Shown in pieces: positions 10,116 through 21,480 of a DNA stretch of 64,000 bases; position 1 is the stretch's first letter; the number at the start of each line of letters is the position of its first letter. Below the pieces are notes generated by a model that was given only the letters and a program-made list of their open reading frames with translations, was not told the origin of the DNA and made no database searches. The position numbers were made by a program, and so were the translations under genes. The DNA lies in the NCBI GenBank assembly GCA_961205875.1, contig OY540818.1, positions 14,482,761 through 14,546,760 on the forward strand, read 5' to 3'. The stretch is from Sialis fuliginosa. Taxonomy: Eukaryota > Arthropoda > Insecta > Megaloptera > Sialidae.

Positions 10116-12060
10116 CGTAATGAGATGATGTACGTTTAAATATCTATAGTTGTAGGTGTTTTTATAGTTTGTATACTTAATATGACTATTTATTATTATT
10201 TACTATGAATGTTATCTGTTAAACAATCTTTGATTTTTTTTTCAAAGACCTACATGATATATGAATAAAATGCATGTATTTTTCATCAAAAAAAAAAAAA
10301 ACACTTTGAACTCAAGAGAGATTTCAAGCAAAATAAAAAAATGACGTTTGTATGTCTGTCGGTATGTGAATTTACCTTCGTTTGTTACCCTCCTCTCCAA
10401 CAGGCGTTTGTGGGAGAAAGCTCCGGAAAAAACATTAACCAAAACTTTAAAATTAAGAAAAAATTCTTTACTTAAAGATTTTTTTTCCAATATTCAGAAT
10501 ATTATGTTCTGACTCATTATTATTCTGTGTTTTCCGAATGACTTTCATGGGAGTAAAGGTCATATAAATGAATCGCATTTCTTTATTTAAGGGTGACATA
10601 ATCGAGGGTGACATTTAGGATGATTTCCTGATTTGGAAAATCTGCGAAAAGCTCTTGACCCTTCGGAAATAGAGGGGTGATACGAAGTACTGAGGGTGAC
10701 GGGAAATACAATTTGATTAAGAAGTAATTTGACATACAAATTCATACAATAAATGTACATACGTTAATTTTATTACAACGTTTTAGTACGCCGTTATTTA
10801 AATTGATTTTAAAATTGCTGAATTGTTTATTGAGATTTATATTGCTAATGATACTGCAATTTTCGCAGACAATAGAGTTGCAAATTTGATTATAGAATTC
10901 AAAATGTGGTTATTAGTTTTTTTTATTATTAAATTCAATTTAGACATTTTGATTAATAATCATATAGCGTGTTATAAAAATCATATAAAAGTCATAAAAA
11001 TATTAATTAATTTTACGACCTTGTAAATTTAGCAATAAATGATTAACAAATGATAATCTGCGAGGATATACCTATTATCTTATAATTTTATAGTATTTCT
11101 TGTAATAAATTTAGTATCTAATTTTACTTTGTAAAGATCAAAAGTGCATCAACAATGTTTTTAAAATTTATATGTTGATATAAAAAACAATTTTTATAAT
11201 CAAATTTTTTGTTACAATTTTTTGTTATTTTTTATTCAAAATTAAAACTAAATCATCCGTTATTTATCTAGAGAATACTGAATCACACAAATATGGTATC
11301 GTTAATGTACTTTTTAAAACATATACAATTTTTGTGTTCGAAATAATTAATATATAAAATATGGTTGTCGGGTGTCGAATTCATACCTCATTATTACATA
11401 AAATTACATTAAATATTAATCTAACTGGTACATCAACTACTAATAATCTGCACCCACACACTCTACCGCTAACAAATGTGAATATAACAGCATTATAATC
11501 TATATCGTTGTTTTAATTAAAATAGTTATTTGTGGCGTTGTAGTTGTTTTATTTCGGGGTGATTTTTTTAATAAACATTTTACATTGTATAAGTATAGTA
11601 AATCAGTTGATACTGTTTCTCGACCGACCGGCAAAACTCTACGGAACTCGTAAAACTGTTAACATAATAGCCGCCTTGGGCAATTCATGAATATAAATTT
11701 GTTCTCCTACGTTTTGTTCCTAATCTCGCAGTGATTTCTAATCATTTCTACGACACAAACCAGTTAACTAAAGCTAGGATATGCAGGACTGTATTCAGAT
11801 ACTGATGTAATTAATTTTGTTACGAATGTAAAGATAAATGAAATAGAAGTTGCTAATGGGCCGATTAGGGTAGGGAAAAATTAATAATATTTAAAAAATA
11901 TAATTTTATTAATTAATTGCAAGTGATTTGAGGCTTCAATGATGTTGTTTATACATATATGCATATTTATTACAACTTGTACTATTCTTGATAGCTAGAG
12001 TCATTGAGATTGGATTTTTTTGTACAGTAGATAACAAATAAATACACATGAACTTATAAG
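10116..12060. other. AT-rich noncoding sequence
   Basis: A short stretch at 10320-10420 with TTTGTATGTCTGTCGGTATG is of the kind often found in old insect non-LTR/SINE debris, but I cannot define a repeat. Around 11610-11650 (CTCGACCGACCGGCAAAACTC) composition is briefly balanced. Open frames here are short, AT-driven and unconvincing. Confidence 0.4.
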
Positions 12061-12106
12061 AGCTATTTTTTCGGGCTGTTGTCCAGGTTATCGTATTGTA
12101 TTTCTT

Positions 12107-12168
12107 GACGTTTCGACTCTCATCTTGGAGTCTTCTTCAGAAGTATTTCATAAACACTTCTGAAGAAG
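12107..12168 (-). repeat. Hammerhead-like hairpin motif, second copy
   Basis: Read on the minus strand from 12140 to 12107 it gives CTGAAGA, one A, the hairpin GACTC-loop-GAGTC, then GAAACGTC. Next to it CTTCTTCAGAAGT (12132-12144) and its exact complement at 12156-12168 form a separate 13-bp inverted repeat. The order CTGANGA, one purine, GACTY stem, GAAAC is the same as in the 18.7-kb element. Confidence 0.5.
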
Positions 12169-12797
12169 AGAACGACCACGTAAGCCTACAGAAGAAAACC
12201 CATGAACTTATTTTTTAAAGTTTATTACAGAAACAAATCAACACCAATTATTTACTCTGTGTTTGAATCAATTAAAAATGTACCAAAATCCATCCCTGTG
12301 AGCGCGTAATTACAAGAAATATAATTCAGGTAGCTCATTTATATCAGCCATTAACGTTACAACTGATCACAAATATTTATAATCACAAGGAAGAACATAA
12401 AATTAATTCCATCTCGCTACTGTATTGATGATTTATCGGCACATATCGACTGACCTATGTAAATTTTATCCCAATTATTTATTTTAAAATGTTGTCATTT
12501 ATTTAAACGGTGGCATTTAAGGTGTGCCTTATAATTATACAAATCTGGGTGGTACTAACTAATAACTCAAGTTTATTTATATATTAATTAAACATGTAAC
12601 ATTGTTATGTAATCTGTTTTATTTTTTTGTTTCTGTGTGTTATGTTTTATTTTTCAAAAAAAAAGTATCTTTATAGTGTGAAAGGCATTTGATTTGATGT
12701 GATTGCAAATATAAAATATAATTGATATGTATCTTAATTTTAATTATACACATTGCAGAAACAGTTAAATAGCATTTTATTTACAGTAAGTAGATAA
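12169..12797. other. AT-rich noncoding sequence, nothing recognised
   Basis: No genes or clear repeats are visible. Confidence 0.45.
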
Positions 12798-13338
12798 GGT
12801 ACTGGTACCAGTCTTGGATATGACCCCAGTAAGTTATTTTTTAATTAAATGTACTGAATTAGAAATATTTATTGATATTTGATTAATACCATTTCTGAAT
12901 ATTAATCTGTCTTACAATGTAATTTGATGACAATCGGCTAATAGGTGTCAAAATGGTGGACATTTAAATTAATGATTAGTATAATTTATTTATTAATTAT
13001 TATATTATCATAGCAACTGCTTTACATTGTTTCAAATTTGACGATTCTTTCCTTTATATCTTTTGTGTCGTAGTACTTATCATTTTGTAATCATTAGCAA
13101 GTGTCCATCACTCATAATTGGTTTTACTTTATCCATTACTGGAGAAAAAACATAAACAACATAAAAGGCTATAATTTATAAAATAAACTATATTTGCGGA
13201 CTTTGGTAATTAAATTGATTAAATAAAGAGTTACTTGTTTTATTAGTAACGCGAGTTCATGAAAATTACAAAAAAAGTCCGCCAATCATAAAAACAGTAA
13301 ACCTTGCACTTATAGCGGCCATAACTAGTGCCAATACC
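12798..13338 (+). mobile_element. Nonautonomous DNA element, family A, copy 1
   Basis: Its ends form an imperfect inverted repeat, GGTACTGGTACCAGT at the left and the complement of GGTATTGGCACTAGT at the right, followed inside by CTTGG and GGCCG. The body (for example ATGACAATCGGC, CATAGCAACTGC, TTTGCGGACTTTGG) is found again at 38411-38940 in the same orientation with many substitutions and indels. It has no coding capacity. The superfamily is not determined because no target duplication could be read. Confidence 0.75.
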
Positions 13339-13599
13339 TTATGACATTATTAGAAATTATAAGTAATTATTTTCGTATTCAATTATTTATGTTTTATTGA
13401 ACTAGGACCAACATTTTCATATTATACGTACACATATTTAAATTTTATTTATTAGTCATCATTTTGTGATCTGAATACATACAAATGTGTATATTAATGG
13501 GATTTGTAAAAAGTCAAAACGGTTAGTCGAATTGTAATTGCGTAACAGTTGAAAAATCGGCAGTTGGTTTATATTTGGTTTATTAACATACAGATTGAA

Positions 13600-13720
13600 T
13601 ATAACTAAACATTGACAAAGGGAAGAAGGCGTGATCGCATGATCTATGATGAGAGGGTTTACTTTTGGACTTGGGGTTCGAAACCCGCCCCAAAATATTA
13701 CCTTAGGGGGATACAGCTGC
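13600..13720 (+). repeat. Possible tRNA-derived SINE head
   Basis: GGTTCGAAACC near 13674 fits the pol III B box (GGTTCGANNCC) and is followed by CGCCCC. I cannot find a convincing A box upstream, so this is a weak call. A 107-codon frame on the opposite strand overlaps it and is not convincing as a gene. Confidence 0.3.
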
Positions 13721-14110
13721 TGTTTTTGACATGAAGAGGTGACACTGAGAAACGGACGTCCTAGCATATACATTTCAACCAACAGTTCTTGATTTTATAT
13801 TTTTATTTCACCATTTATACAATACATTTTTAATGTATCATATGAATTTTTTAAAGAAAGTTGTATCTTTAAGATCAACGATTAATTAAAAATGTATATT
13901 ATACATGAAAAAATATACTGTTTCGTTTTTATCTTTCAATATTAATGAGCTATTTAATAAAAATTAATAATATATTTATTATGCATAACATCATCAAGTT
14001 TATTCATAATATGGTTATAGTTAAACGATATACTTTTTATTAAAATGTTTGTTAATAAAACTAATTGTAAAACAGATTTAATAGATATCAGGGATGTACA
14101 TATACATGTG
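13721..14110. other. AT-rich noncoding sequence, nothing recognised
   Basis: Only a short tail of balanced sequence continues from the preceding repeat to about 13790. Confidence 0.4.
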
Positions 14111-14470
14111 TAAATAAAAACCGATAAAGTGTTCAGATAAAATGTCTGCCACGTTGGTTAGCCATTTAATTTTTATCTATACAATTTTACTAAAAATATT
14201 AGTTCGAAAATTTTCATAAGACACGCCTGATTATTTTCTCGTATAGATACATTTAATTTTTTGACAATTTTAATCTAAAGCTAAATTTATACATTTTTTT
14301 GATGATTTTGAAATGGAACCGTCCTCAAGCCAGACTTAACCATCCAACCAAGTTTCATTAATATCGTGGTTAATGAGTTATGCATGTGACAAGGATTCAA
14401 CATTTTTTTTGTCTCTTTCTAAAACGATCACAAAGCTTCTCGTATCTTCGATATTGCGAGGAAGCAAAAC
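14111..14470 (-). repeat. Dispersed repeat family B, inverted copy
   Basis: Read in reverse it matches 26628-27055: TACGAGAAGCTTTGTGATCG, AATGAAACTTGGTTGGATGG, and ATCTGAACACTTTATCGGTT are present in both in the same order. The middle part is diverged or deleted. It is noncoding, with the look of an old insect SINE or other nonautonomous element. Confidence 0.65.
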
Positions 14471-16009
14471 GATATTAATAGAAATATATACATACATAGA
14501 TTATAATCGATTCATGATTCATTTGACTTACAGTTACAACTATATGTTGGTAACAGTAACAATGTAATATTTATACTGAACAATACAGAGAAGCAATTAA
14601 CCATATATATTGTACCTATCACATAAGGCCATAAGGTAATTTCGTCTTACGACAGCTTGGAATTATAACTCGGTAGTTGAAACAGGAACCCATTTTAATA
14701 TATATATAATTTATTAAACTTTACTAACAAGGTAACTATTCGCATAAATATTATTTACTTATTTGTATTTTGTTACACGCATACAAATATTTGGTTAAAA
14801 ACTATTAAATTTGATTTTTAAATTATGTATATCGTTTCCTGGAACCAATACTTTGATATTATCAGAGCACCTTCATCATGATGTATTATTTTTAGCAACC
14901 CTGTCTGTCTGAGAGCGCCGACTGAACGCCAAACTAATTAATTTTTTAATGAAAACCCCATATATTGTTTTTACATAAGATGTTACCTGTTTTGATTGCC
15001 TTTGCTCTTGGGAAGGTTGACTTTATTTTGTAAAGTTGTCGGAGATTTAATAAAGGGGAAAATAACAGAGACGGACTGGAAATTAGGTATACCTATTAAA
15101 TAATCCATTATACACACGTATTAATGTATTTTATAGAAAATGTAGTACAGTAAACGAGTATTAACTATTATTAACGATATCTAAAATATCGTAAAATGTA
15201 TATATTTAGTTAAATTAATCAGTTTTAAATGTGGCATATATGATTAGAATCAATTTAAAATACACAGAATGAATATAAAGTAAGGAACTTTAATTCTACA
15301 TTATAAATTATTAATATTATAAAAAATGTTTTCTACGAAAAATTGATTTGTCTCAATTTTGTAATGTTACATCATACTTAATTCACACTAACTTTGTATT
15401 AATCCTGTATATATAAAGATTGTCATTTATAGACCAAGTTAATTAGTTATGCATATAGCAAACAATAGAGACACTAAATTACATTTTCCAGTTTATTTAC
15501 AATCAAATAGAGTATTAATATACGAGTAATATTCAATATAAGTTGAATTTAAGATAGTATTGCGTTGTGACGACAAAATTTTAAAGTAATATTGAGAGTA
15601 TACTGTGCAAATTGTAGATCGAAATTCAAAGTATTTACGATGTTATAGCACATGCTTGTTATAGATTATTAATATAAAGAACATCAATAGTTTGTTATAT
15701 ACTTATTATTAAGTGTTTTGTACGAACCGTTTAAAAAAATATTCAGAAAACAATAATAAGACTAACAAAAATATGAGAATTGTTTACAATGCAAGCATTT
15801 TAATTTAAAGATTTAATGTATGCAACTGTAAAATTCACCGTTTTGGTTGTAGAACATTCACAGACCGACACACAGACGTCACCGAGAGAATATTAGTTAC
15901 TTATTTTGACAGTGCCTCAAAACTTCATTAAAAAAATTCTCCAAACAAGCATATTACATATGCATTAACACACAATTCATAATTGTAAGCAATCAGTATA
16001 ACAGAAGCT
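14471..16009. other. AT-rich noncoding sequence
   Basis: A mildly balanced patch is seen at 15840-15900 (GACCGACACACAGACGTCACC). Nothing else is recognised. Confidence 0.45.
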
Positions 16010-16215
16010 ATGTAAGGAGCACTGAGTGTATCAGCCACCCCCGAGGGGTGGCACGCAAGATTGACAAACAGCTCAAATACCTTGACGGGTAGAATATGGC
16101 CCGCGGGCCGAACGTCTACTGTGCACCGTTCTCATTATACCGAAATTGGTTTTGTTGATTGTGAGTCATTATACGGCATTAACCCGGCTCGTATTTATTG
16201 TATTTCCTCTTTCAT
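16010..16215. promoter_or_regulatory. GC-balanced island with short hairpin and palindrome
   Basis: GCCACCCCCGAGGGGTGGC near 16035 is an 8-bp perfect hairpin with a 3-base loop, and GGCCCGCGGGCC near 16098 is a 12-bp palindrome. The island also has TTGACAAACAGCTCAAATAC and TAACCCGGCTCG. No open frame is visible. It is a candidate conserved element or an upstream exon; I cannot tell which. Confidence 0.3.
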
Positions 16216-17386
16216 CGCGCAGAAATGTTTGTAGGCATATATTATATGCACGGTTTGTATTTTAAATATTTATGTGTACCTATTTATAAAATAATACCTA
16301 CAAAAATTGGGTTAAGTATATTATGATTTTAAATCTTATATTTTTTTCTTTTATACAAATAGTTGGAATGTTTAAGTATTACGTATGTAAGGTAAAAATT
16401 TTGTACTAACTACACCCTTAGCACGAATCACTCAAAATTACATAAAAAATCACTTATTTACAATTACGGAAACAAAACACTAACATTCAACATGTCAAGG
16501 AAAACAATATAGCCTATATGCAATGAAGTTTGGCGCCTATTGCACGGTATTGCTATTTAAGAAATCAGAAAACGTCTTTTCCAGATATAAGGGTTGTCCA
16601 ATTTAGCGAGTGGTCCAATATACCTTACTTTCCCCTATTTATTTACATATATAAGATTTGAGACATTTTCTTTAAAAAAGTTCAATTAATAAGCATTATT
16701 ATATTATTACTTATATATCATTATTAAAATTATGATATTAATTTTGTTTTAACTGCGGGTTATAAATTAAAATTGCAATTTCCCGGAAAAAAAATTGAAA
16801 AAATGCGATAGAAAAGTTAAGGGCCGAAAGAACAACCTGGTTAATTTATTATTTAAATATTTTCGGATTTTTTGTGGGTTACTCCCTTTAATTTGACAAT
16901 GCAAGGGCTTAATACAGATCAAAATAAATTGTAATAAGTTTTTAGATATATATTTTAATAGTTCTAACTTATAATATTTTTTATCATACATATTAAAAAC
17001 TATTTAATTGTTTATTTATTATTTTAAATCAGTACACGCGATAAATAAAACTACAAAAACACGTAATATTTCAATAAAAACATGAAGTACTTCTCACAGA
17101 AATCTCACATTATAAAATCCATATTTGTATACAAAACAAAGCGTGATAAATTTAACAGCCAGCAAAAATGTTTACGTGCTGGATTTGTACACTCACATAC
17201 ATACACACATGTACACACATACAAATACACACCCGTTATAAACACACATCCATCTTTTTTATTTGTCATCGTAAAATGTGAATGAATGATTATAACGTAC
17301 CTTGAAATCGACGTCGTTTTGATAAATATCCAAAGCTCATGAATTGACTAACATAAATGTATGTATATATACATCATACATACATG
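16216..17386. other. AT-rich noncoding sequence
   Basis: Around 16385-16640 there is sequence that reads like old repeat debris (CACCCTTAGCACGAATC, GGTTGTCCAATTTAG). A CA/TG-rich stretch lies at 17191-17240. Short open frames here have no protein-like features. Confidence 0.4.
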
Positions 17387-17532
17387 CAGTGGCGAGCCCT
17401 GAAATTTTGAATAAGGGGAGCATTTTGTCAAAATGTTTTTATAAAAAAAAATATAAGTAGGTAATAACCGTTTTAACAATGGGCTTATCGAATCCTCCCC
17501 ATCCTATTAACAAAAAAAAAGCTTCGCCACTG
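17387..17532. mobile_element. Short hAT-like nonautonomous element
   Basis: It begins CAGTGGCGA and ends TCGCCACTG, a 9-bp perfect terminal inverted repeat with the CAG...CTG ends common in hAT elements. It is 146 bp long and noncoding. The 8-bp flanks (CATACATG and GTTTTATC) do not match, so a target duplication is not supported. Confidence 0.6.
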
Positions 17533-17584
17533 GTTTTATCTACAATTACATAGTGTTTATTACTGTTTATATAGTAAATAAATA

Positions 17585-17765
17585 ATTCTACATCTTATTT
17601 TTTTGTATTTTAGTCAATATTTCTATGACGAGTTGAAGTTCACTAAAAAATTTCGAATTTTTTATATCGTTAAAAGTATGTTTATTGTATAGAAAATAAC
17701 GTGAAAAGTTAAAATTTTCAAACCGAGGTCTGTATCGTTCTCGGCGTGTATCCCTTGTTCAAGAT
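17585..17765 (+). repeat. Diverged single arm of the foldback repeat
   Basis: TGACGAGTTGAAGTTCA, CACTAAAAAATTTCGAATTT and GTATGTTTATTGTATAGAA appear here in the same order as in the left arm of the foldback element at 31848. The copy has small deletions and lacks a matching second arm. Confidence 0.7.
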
Positions 17766-18705
17766 GATTTAAAAAATATTCACATTGTTTAATAATAATC
17801 GTTTATAATTTTATAAAAATATACAATGATTCATTTTGTTATTTTTTGTTTAGATTAATTATTACAGGGAAGTTCATTTAATCTTTACCAAGATCAAATA
17901 ATTTTAAAATTCTCAGAAAATTAAAATTTTGTAAAATTATGTTAAGTATACTAATAATATAAGTATAATAGCGAAGAAAAAACCTAATCAAATGCCCATA
18001 TGTTAAAATTTAACTTTTTTTGTCAACATTTTATAAATTAATACCATAATATCGCCTTTAAATTATATCTGTACAAAAAAACTTGCGATATTACTACCAA
18101 ACAAAAAATATTTGTAATCATTATCGATCAATAACCAATCAAGTTTTTATATGATTTAGGGAAGTTTCCTGCCTAATAATACATAATAGCTATATACCAT
18201 AAATCTATGGAATTATTAAACCAACAACCATTAAGTCACCATTTTGCGTGGAACAGAACGACAGCTGTTTTACCGACCTGGTGGTTTGATCAGACATCTT
18301 TATTGTGTGGGTGACTAAATTGTTATGTTGCTTGTCACATATGGTGACGTATTTGTCGCTCTAGAATTCATTTTATATAGATTAGGCATGTGACGTTAAT
18401 AATAGGTGTACGCCATAAGCGTATATGTTGTGACAATTATGATAATTCTATAGGTATATAATTATTCATAATTTCGATTTGTTTAAAAATATACAGTGGT
18501 AATAATAATATTATGAATATGGTTAAGTGATTACGTTTTCCTATTATTAATATGGAATGTTTTAATTGAATTCAACGAAGTTATAAAGATAATTAATTAA
18601 ATTAATTAAAATTTATAATTTTTGTCCGCTGGGTCGAAACTTATGTTGATAGCTTCTTCATACGTTGTATAATTCAATTGTATAGTTCCAATCAAATCTT
18701 ATGAT
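17766..18705. other. AT-rich noncoding sequence with one milder patch
   Basis: 18225-18410 (GGAACAGAACGACAGCTG, CCGACCTGGTGGTTTGATC, ATGGTGACGTATTTGTCGC) is less AT-rich and could hold regulatory sites; TTTGATC resembles a TCF core. Otherwise nothing is recognised. Confidence 0.35.
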
Positions 18706-18851
18706 ACTTAAACTAAAAATATACACCTTAACCACAATAAAACAATGTCACTCGACACGTGTTTCGACTTCACCAGAAGTCCTCATCAGGAGCCTAACGT
18801 GTCGAGTGACATTGTTTTATTGTGGTTAAGGTGTATATTTTTAGTTTAAGT
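18706..18851 (-). mobile_element. Perfect 55-bp palindrome with hammerhead-like loop
   Basis: 18706-18760 and 18797-18851 are exact reverse complements over 55 bp. On the minus strand the 36-base loop reads ...GGCTC, CTGATGA, G, GACTTC-TGGT-GAAGTC, GAAAC, and then runs into the arm at ACGTGTCGAG. CTGANGA, a short hairpin and GAAA are the conserved core of hammerhead ribozymes. It is not canonical: there is one extra base before the hairpin stem, and the position expected for the GUH cleavage site reads TTA. No sequence divergence between arms suggests a young element. Confidence 0.75.
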
Positions 18852-18914
18852 GACTAAGAAACCACAGTTTCTCCGTTTTTTCAGTAGTAAATCTTATGAT
18901 ATTAACATTCCATG

Positions 18915-19072
18915 CCAGGTTCGATCACACTCCACTAAAATATTCTTTTCACTATGCTGTATCGGAGCGAGATTGGACCGAGACCTATAGTGTGAATGAT
19001 TTTATTGTTTATTTATTTTATTGTTATATTTGATTTGAGCGAGACCGGCTCGATAGTCTGGATTGACTCTAA
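18915..19072. repeat. Diverged copy of the 58.2-kb MITE
   Basis: ATCGGAGCGAGATTGGACCG, ATTTGATTTGAGCGAGACCG and TCGATAGTCTGGATTGAC match 58237-58416 in order. The left end (GGTTCGATCACACTCC) is eroded. It is noncoding. Confidence 0.65.
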
Positions 19073-19439
19073 TTCTAAAAAGGAAATGAAAGAATATGAA
19101 TTTACTAATAGGTTGATCATAACAGTGTTAGACGTACGAAGGTTAAATTATTTATTTTTATTGTAATTATTTATTTAAATTAATTCAATTCATTTTTTAT
19201 TCCAAATTCTCTATAAACAAAGACATATTTACAAATGATAATAATTATATATGGTGTATATTATTGACTTGATTTGATTTCAATAAAATCTATTGTTGGC
19301 GTTTAGGCCCAAAAACTAACCCAAAACCCAAATCCATTTTTGATGAAAATAGATTCTGTATAAAAATATAAAAAAATTGGACCTTGGGGTTTTCAAGGCC
19401 CTAGTAAAATAAAAAATATAATCTATAAAAATACTAAAT
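19073..19439. other. AT-rich noncoding sequence, nothing recognised
   Basis: No gene or repeat is recognised. 19300-19400 contains GGCCCAAAAACTAACCC and is slightly less AT-rich. Confidence 0.4.
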
Positions 19440-19660
19440 GCATAATATCGAGTACTGCGCTCCTGGTACCATTACAACGAGTGACGCTAATAGCGGGAAT
19501 TTTGCGGTGGTGGTTTTTGTTAATTTTATTCAACAACGCGCACGGGGGTCCGCCAAACACACGAACAGCTCGCCGGCCACTTAGCTACGCCACAAACCCG
19601 CTGCTCCCGCGTTACTAGGGGGAGAGCCACTCACACACACACAGACATACAGACATACAA
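19440..19660. promoter_or_regulatory. CpG-rich island, candidate promoter or enhancer
   Basis: It has the highest local density of CG dinucleotides upstream of the Sp8/9 exon (CAACGCGCACGGGGGTCCG, CAGCTCGCCGGCCACTTAGC, GCTGCTCCCGCGTTAC), followed by a CA-rich run. There is no open frame. It could be an upstream promoter or 5' untranslated exon of the Sp8/9 gene, or an enhancer; sequence alone does not decide. Confidence 0.35.
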
Positions 19661-20814
19661 TATGAATAATCTCGAGCCCTTGATTGTTTCACCAAACTGA
19701 GAATATTATGACATTAAATCGCGTCGTAAAAATTTTAAGTGGGGCTTAGGTTGGTTTATTTTAATTTAAAATATTTCAGTGTATTTTGATGACAAACTTA
19801 TAACTTAACACTTATACCTAACAATTTACCCTAGTTATAAAAATACTCAAAATTAATGAACACGAATAAACATTTTTATACAAGACATTATCTGTTAGTT
19901 ATTAACAATTTTATTATTATTTATCTTAAAAAATAGTTATGTTAATATAAATTATATGAAACTGATGAAGCTAAATTAATTTTTGTAATAAACATATGTA
20001 GATTTTTTATCACAAATTCTTGATTCACGTTGACAAATGTCTGAACAAAATTAATTAGACTTGAGGAATTCAGTCAAGATTTATTAATACCTCTTAATTT
20101 TAAGATATCTAATGTCAACAGACATTAAAAGATGCATTGTATTTTTTTAGAATCTATTTTTATCTAGAAATTTAAATATTGCTTATATATAATTTGTTTA
20201 ATGTTTTCAGTATAATATACAATACGTATTTTTTACATTGAAAGTAAAAATAAATTACATAGGCCCACAAAACAAATTTTAACGCCTGTACTGAGAAATA
20301 AATGATCGTACAAAAATTTTGAAGAAAAGTTTGATCTACAATAGTCATTTATTAGATTTGGTCAAAAAAAATTTCTGTGGAATTTTTGTTATTTTGGGGG
20401 TAAATGAGCTTTTGTAATGTCAAATTCGTTAGGAAAATATACCCCGGCTCAGAGTTAATTAATTAAGAATTATTCATAAAAAAAGCTCACGTATCTAATT
20501 ACATATTATATCATGTTATTGCTATATTAAATATTATATTCCTAACTGGAGAGTCTCAATATGCAAATCACTTTAAATGTAGATAAATACACGATAAAGT
20601 ATAAGCTTATATAAATCACAAACTAAGTATGTGTACCATTCATTAAATGGATGATTTTTTATAGAAGGTGTAATAAATTATAGGAAAATAGTCGTGAAAC
20701 TTTACGACGACACTGACGAATGTAAAAGTAGAATAAATTAGACAAGAAAAATTCAATTGGAGATTTATAAATTACTCGCCGATTTGTGACTCTACACTAT
20801 TAGAATAAACATAA
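19661..20814. other. AT-rich noncoding sequence, nothing recognised
   Basis: No genes or clear repeats are seen. Confidence 0.45.
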
Positions 20815-20950
20815 TTCTTTGTTAAGTCTTCCTGGTTGTTACTTGATCTATGGCAGACAATAGCCCGGGTGACTTGATTCATTACACGACAATAGATATT
20901 TTTGTGCGCATTCTACCGAATTCCGCTTTGTCATTTGTCAACGCTTTTAC
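20815..20950. promoter_or_regulatory. Balanced-composition island, candidate regulatory element
   Basis: It contains GGCAGACAATAGCCCGGG and TTCCGCTTTGTCATTTGTC. The CTTTGT word resembles a TCF/Sox core. Function is inferred only. Confidence 0.25.
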
Positions 20951-21119
20951 AAAAATAAAAACTACATTCTATTGTTTTTCGTTGTTGTTGAAGTTGAATT
21001 TTTTCGTTGTGAATCTTTAAGAAAGTATTCGAACTATACGAAAGTTTTATATTATTCAATATTTAATTTCAATTAAAAGCTTTTTCTTCTTAATTCGAAT
21101 TTACACCTAAAAGTCCTTA

Positions 21120-21480
21120 AAAGCGTATCGTAAGCAGCGCGGAAGACTTCAGTTTCCGTGTTACATAAGTTCATTTATAATCTTCTACAATGGAAGCAAA
21201 ATTACAATAACAAAGAGACAAGAATTAATTATCGTTTGCGTTTATGAAAATCTTTAGAATATCTGCATTGAATTAATTAAACGACAGTTGAAATCGTCTC
21301 TAGCATTGACATTGTAGACGCGCGAATCTTAAATTAGTTGCTCTGTAATTAACGCAACAGTAATTTGCCTTGGTTATAATTTAGAGCACGACAGTGTATT
21401 ACAGCGACATGAACATGAACTACAATGACGTAACAGCGCCATCTTTTGATTGATCAAAGGACTGCGTGCTGAATTAGATA
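21120..21480. promoter_or_regulatory. Candidate TCF-responsive element
   Basis: CTTTTGAT at 21443 and TGATCAAAGG at 21451 form an almost palindromic pair of TCF/Pangolin HMG-type words; CCTTTGATCA (the complement of the second) fits the TCF consensus fully. The island also has GTAAGCAGCGCGGAAGAC and ATGACGTAACAGCGCC (a CRE-like TGACGTAA). There is no open frame. Sp8-class genes are known to act with Wnt signalling in limbs, which makes the word pair worth a test. Confidence 0.35.

Noticed and set aside
13459-13782. 107-codon minus-strand frame
   Set aside because: It overlaps SINE-like sequence with a B box and has no recognisable domain.
18761-18796. Calling the palindrome loop a true hammerhead ribozyme
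   Set aside because: There is an extra base before stem II and the expected GUH cleavage triplet reads TTA, so I describe it only as hammerhead-like.
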